Positions 63,576 through 64,000 of a stretch of 64,000 nucleotides of DNA are shown piece after piece. The first letter of the stretch is position 1; the number at the start of each line of letters is the position of its first letter. The position numbers were made by a program, and so were the translations under genes. The notes beneath the pieces are model-generated. The model did not search any database. It had not been told where the DNA came from and saw only the letters and a program-made list of their open reading frames with translations. The stretch comes from Blasia pusilla (taxonomy: Eukaryota > Marchantiophyta > Marchantiopsida > Blasiales): the NCBI GenBank assembly GCA_050084515.1, contig CM114271.1:22630001-22694000 (forward strand). The letters run 5' to 3'.

Positions 63576-64000
63576 ACACCAAGAGCAGTACCAAGAACAA
63601 CAACATTCACAAACGGAGCATCTCTTGGTCATGACTCATCATATTGGAGCAATGTTCAAGAAAGACTCGACAACAGATTGGTATATTGACTCCGGTGCAT
63701 CAAATCACATGACCTCATAAGCAAAATGATTTAGTAGTTTGGAGCCGGTGAAAGATCTTGCAATTGTGCTCACATGAGATGACACTCAACATCATATCAC
63801 GCATACCGGTAAAGTTCCAATAACATCATATGGTCTTTGTGCTCTTGGAAATGTTCTCTATGTTCCTACCATTGCAAGAAATCTAATATGTATATGAAAG
63901 ATAGAAGAACAGGGTTATCAAGTGAAGTTTAACGCATATAGTTGTTTCATTGAAATAATGGATGACCAGACTACGATAGCCAAAGGAACTAGATATGGCA
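63576..64000 (+). pseudogene. Copia protease, runs off the window
   Basis: TDWYIDSGASNHMTS at about 63679-63720 is the copia aspartic protease active site (Asp-Ser-Gly-Ala intact). Then GKVPITSYGLCALGNVLYVP. Stops occur at 63568, 63718, 63727, 63766 and 63895. The integrase, RT and RNase H would follow beyond 64000. Confidence 0.85.

Overview
The window looks like repeat-dominated nuclear DNA of a streptophyte, probably a non-flowering land plant or a close algal relative. It carries decayed plant-type Ty3/gypsy, Ty1/copia, Helitron, CACTA, hAT-like and PIF/Harbinger-like elements, no compact operons, and no confidently recognisable host gene. Nearly every coding stretch is broken by stops and frameshifts, many of them explicable as C-to-T decay (CAG to TAG, CGA to TGA), as expected in methylated, silenced repeats. 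The species cannot be named from the sequence.

The outstanding content is a Ty3/gypsy family with an extra C5-cytosine DNA methyltransferase (DNMT) domain between protease and reverse transcriptase, and a C-terminal PHD finger after the integrase. The order is gag, CCHC knuckle, protease, DNMT, RT, RNase H, integrase, PHD. Three long copies are present: A (about 3.03-12.5 kb, +), B (53.94 down to 47.59 kb, -, best preserved) and C (54.13-61.85 kb, +). Smaller pieces lie at 1.1-1.4 kb (+), 20.15-21.09 kb (-), 26.48-26.96 kb (+) and 46.78-47.35 kb (+). DNMT-bearing retrotransposons have been reported from dinoflagellates and charophyte algae; the pairing with a PHD reader is the part most worth following up.

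Layout. 1-3 kb: retroelement fragments and a hAT-like MITE. 3-12.5 kb: copy A, carrying a solo LTR (5820-6836, 5-bp target duplication) and two hAT-like MITEs (8-bp duplications), and missing its RNase H. 12.5-13.4 kb: partial second LTR and a PIF1-like helicase fragment cut off at a CACTA-like end. 13.4-20.15 kb: CACTA-like termini enclosing an intron-containing Helitron Rep/helicase gene that ends in a hairpin plus CTAG at 19034. 20.15-25.35 kb: a methyltransferase-family protease fragment, then two chromovirus remnants with chromodomains, all on the minus strand. 25.4-34.9 kb: a PHD/LTR remnant, a PIF/Harbinger-like remnant, two LTR-like direct repeats and Helitron ends. 34.9-35.4 kb: a 517-bp hAT-like element. 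35.4-42 kb: AT-rich, gene-poor DNA with a cluster of Helitron termini near 39.8-40.4 kb. 42-46.8 kb: a minus-strand PIF1-like helicase with unidentified downstream exon-like segments. 46.8-61.85 kb: copies B and C, head to head. 61.85-64 kb: the 5' half of a Ty1/copia element nested in copy C, with its LTR end, tRNA-Met primer site, gag and protease.

Three near-perfect long hairpins (42036-42076, 53899-53942, 56318-56398) stand out. The last is absent from the homologous position in copy A and looks like a fold-back template switch. All functional statements about the elements are inferences from motifs; no intact element was found.
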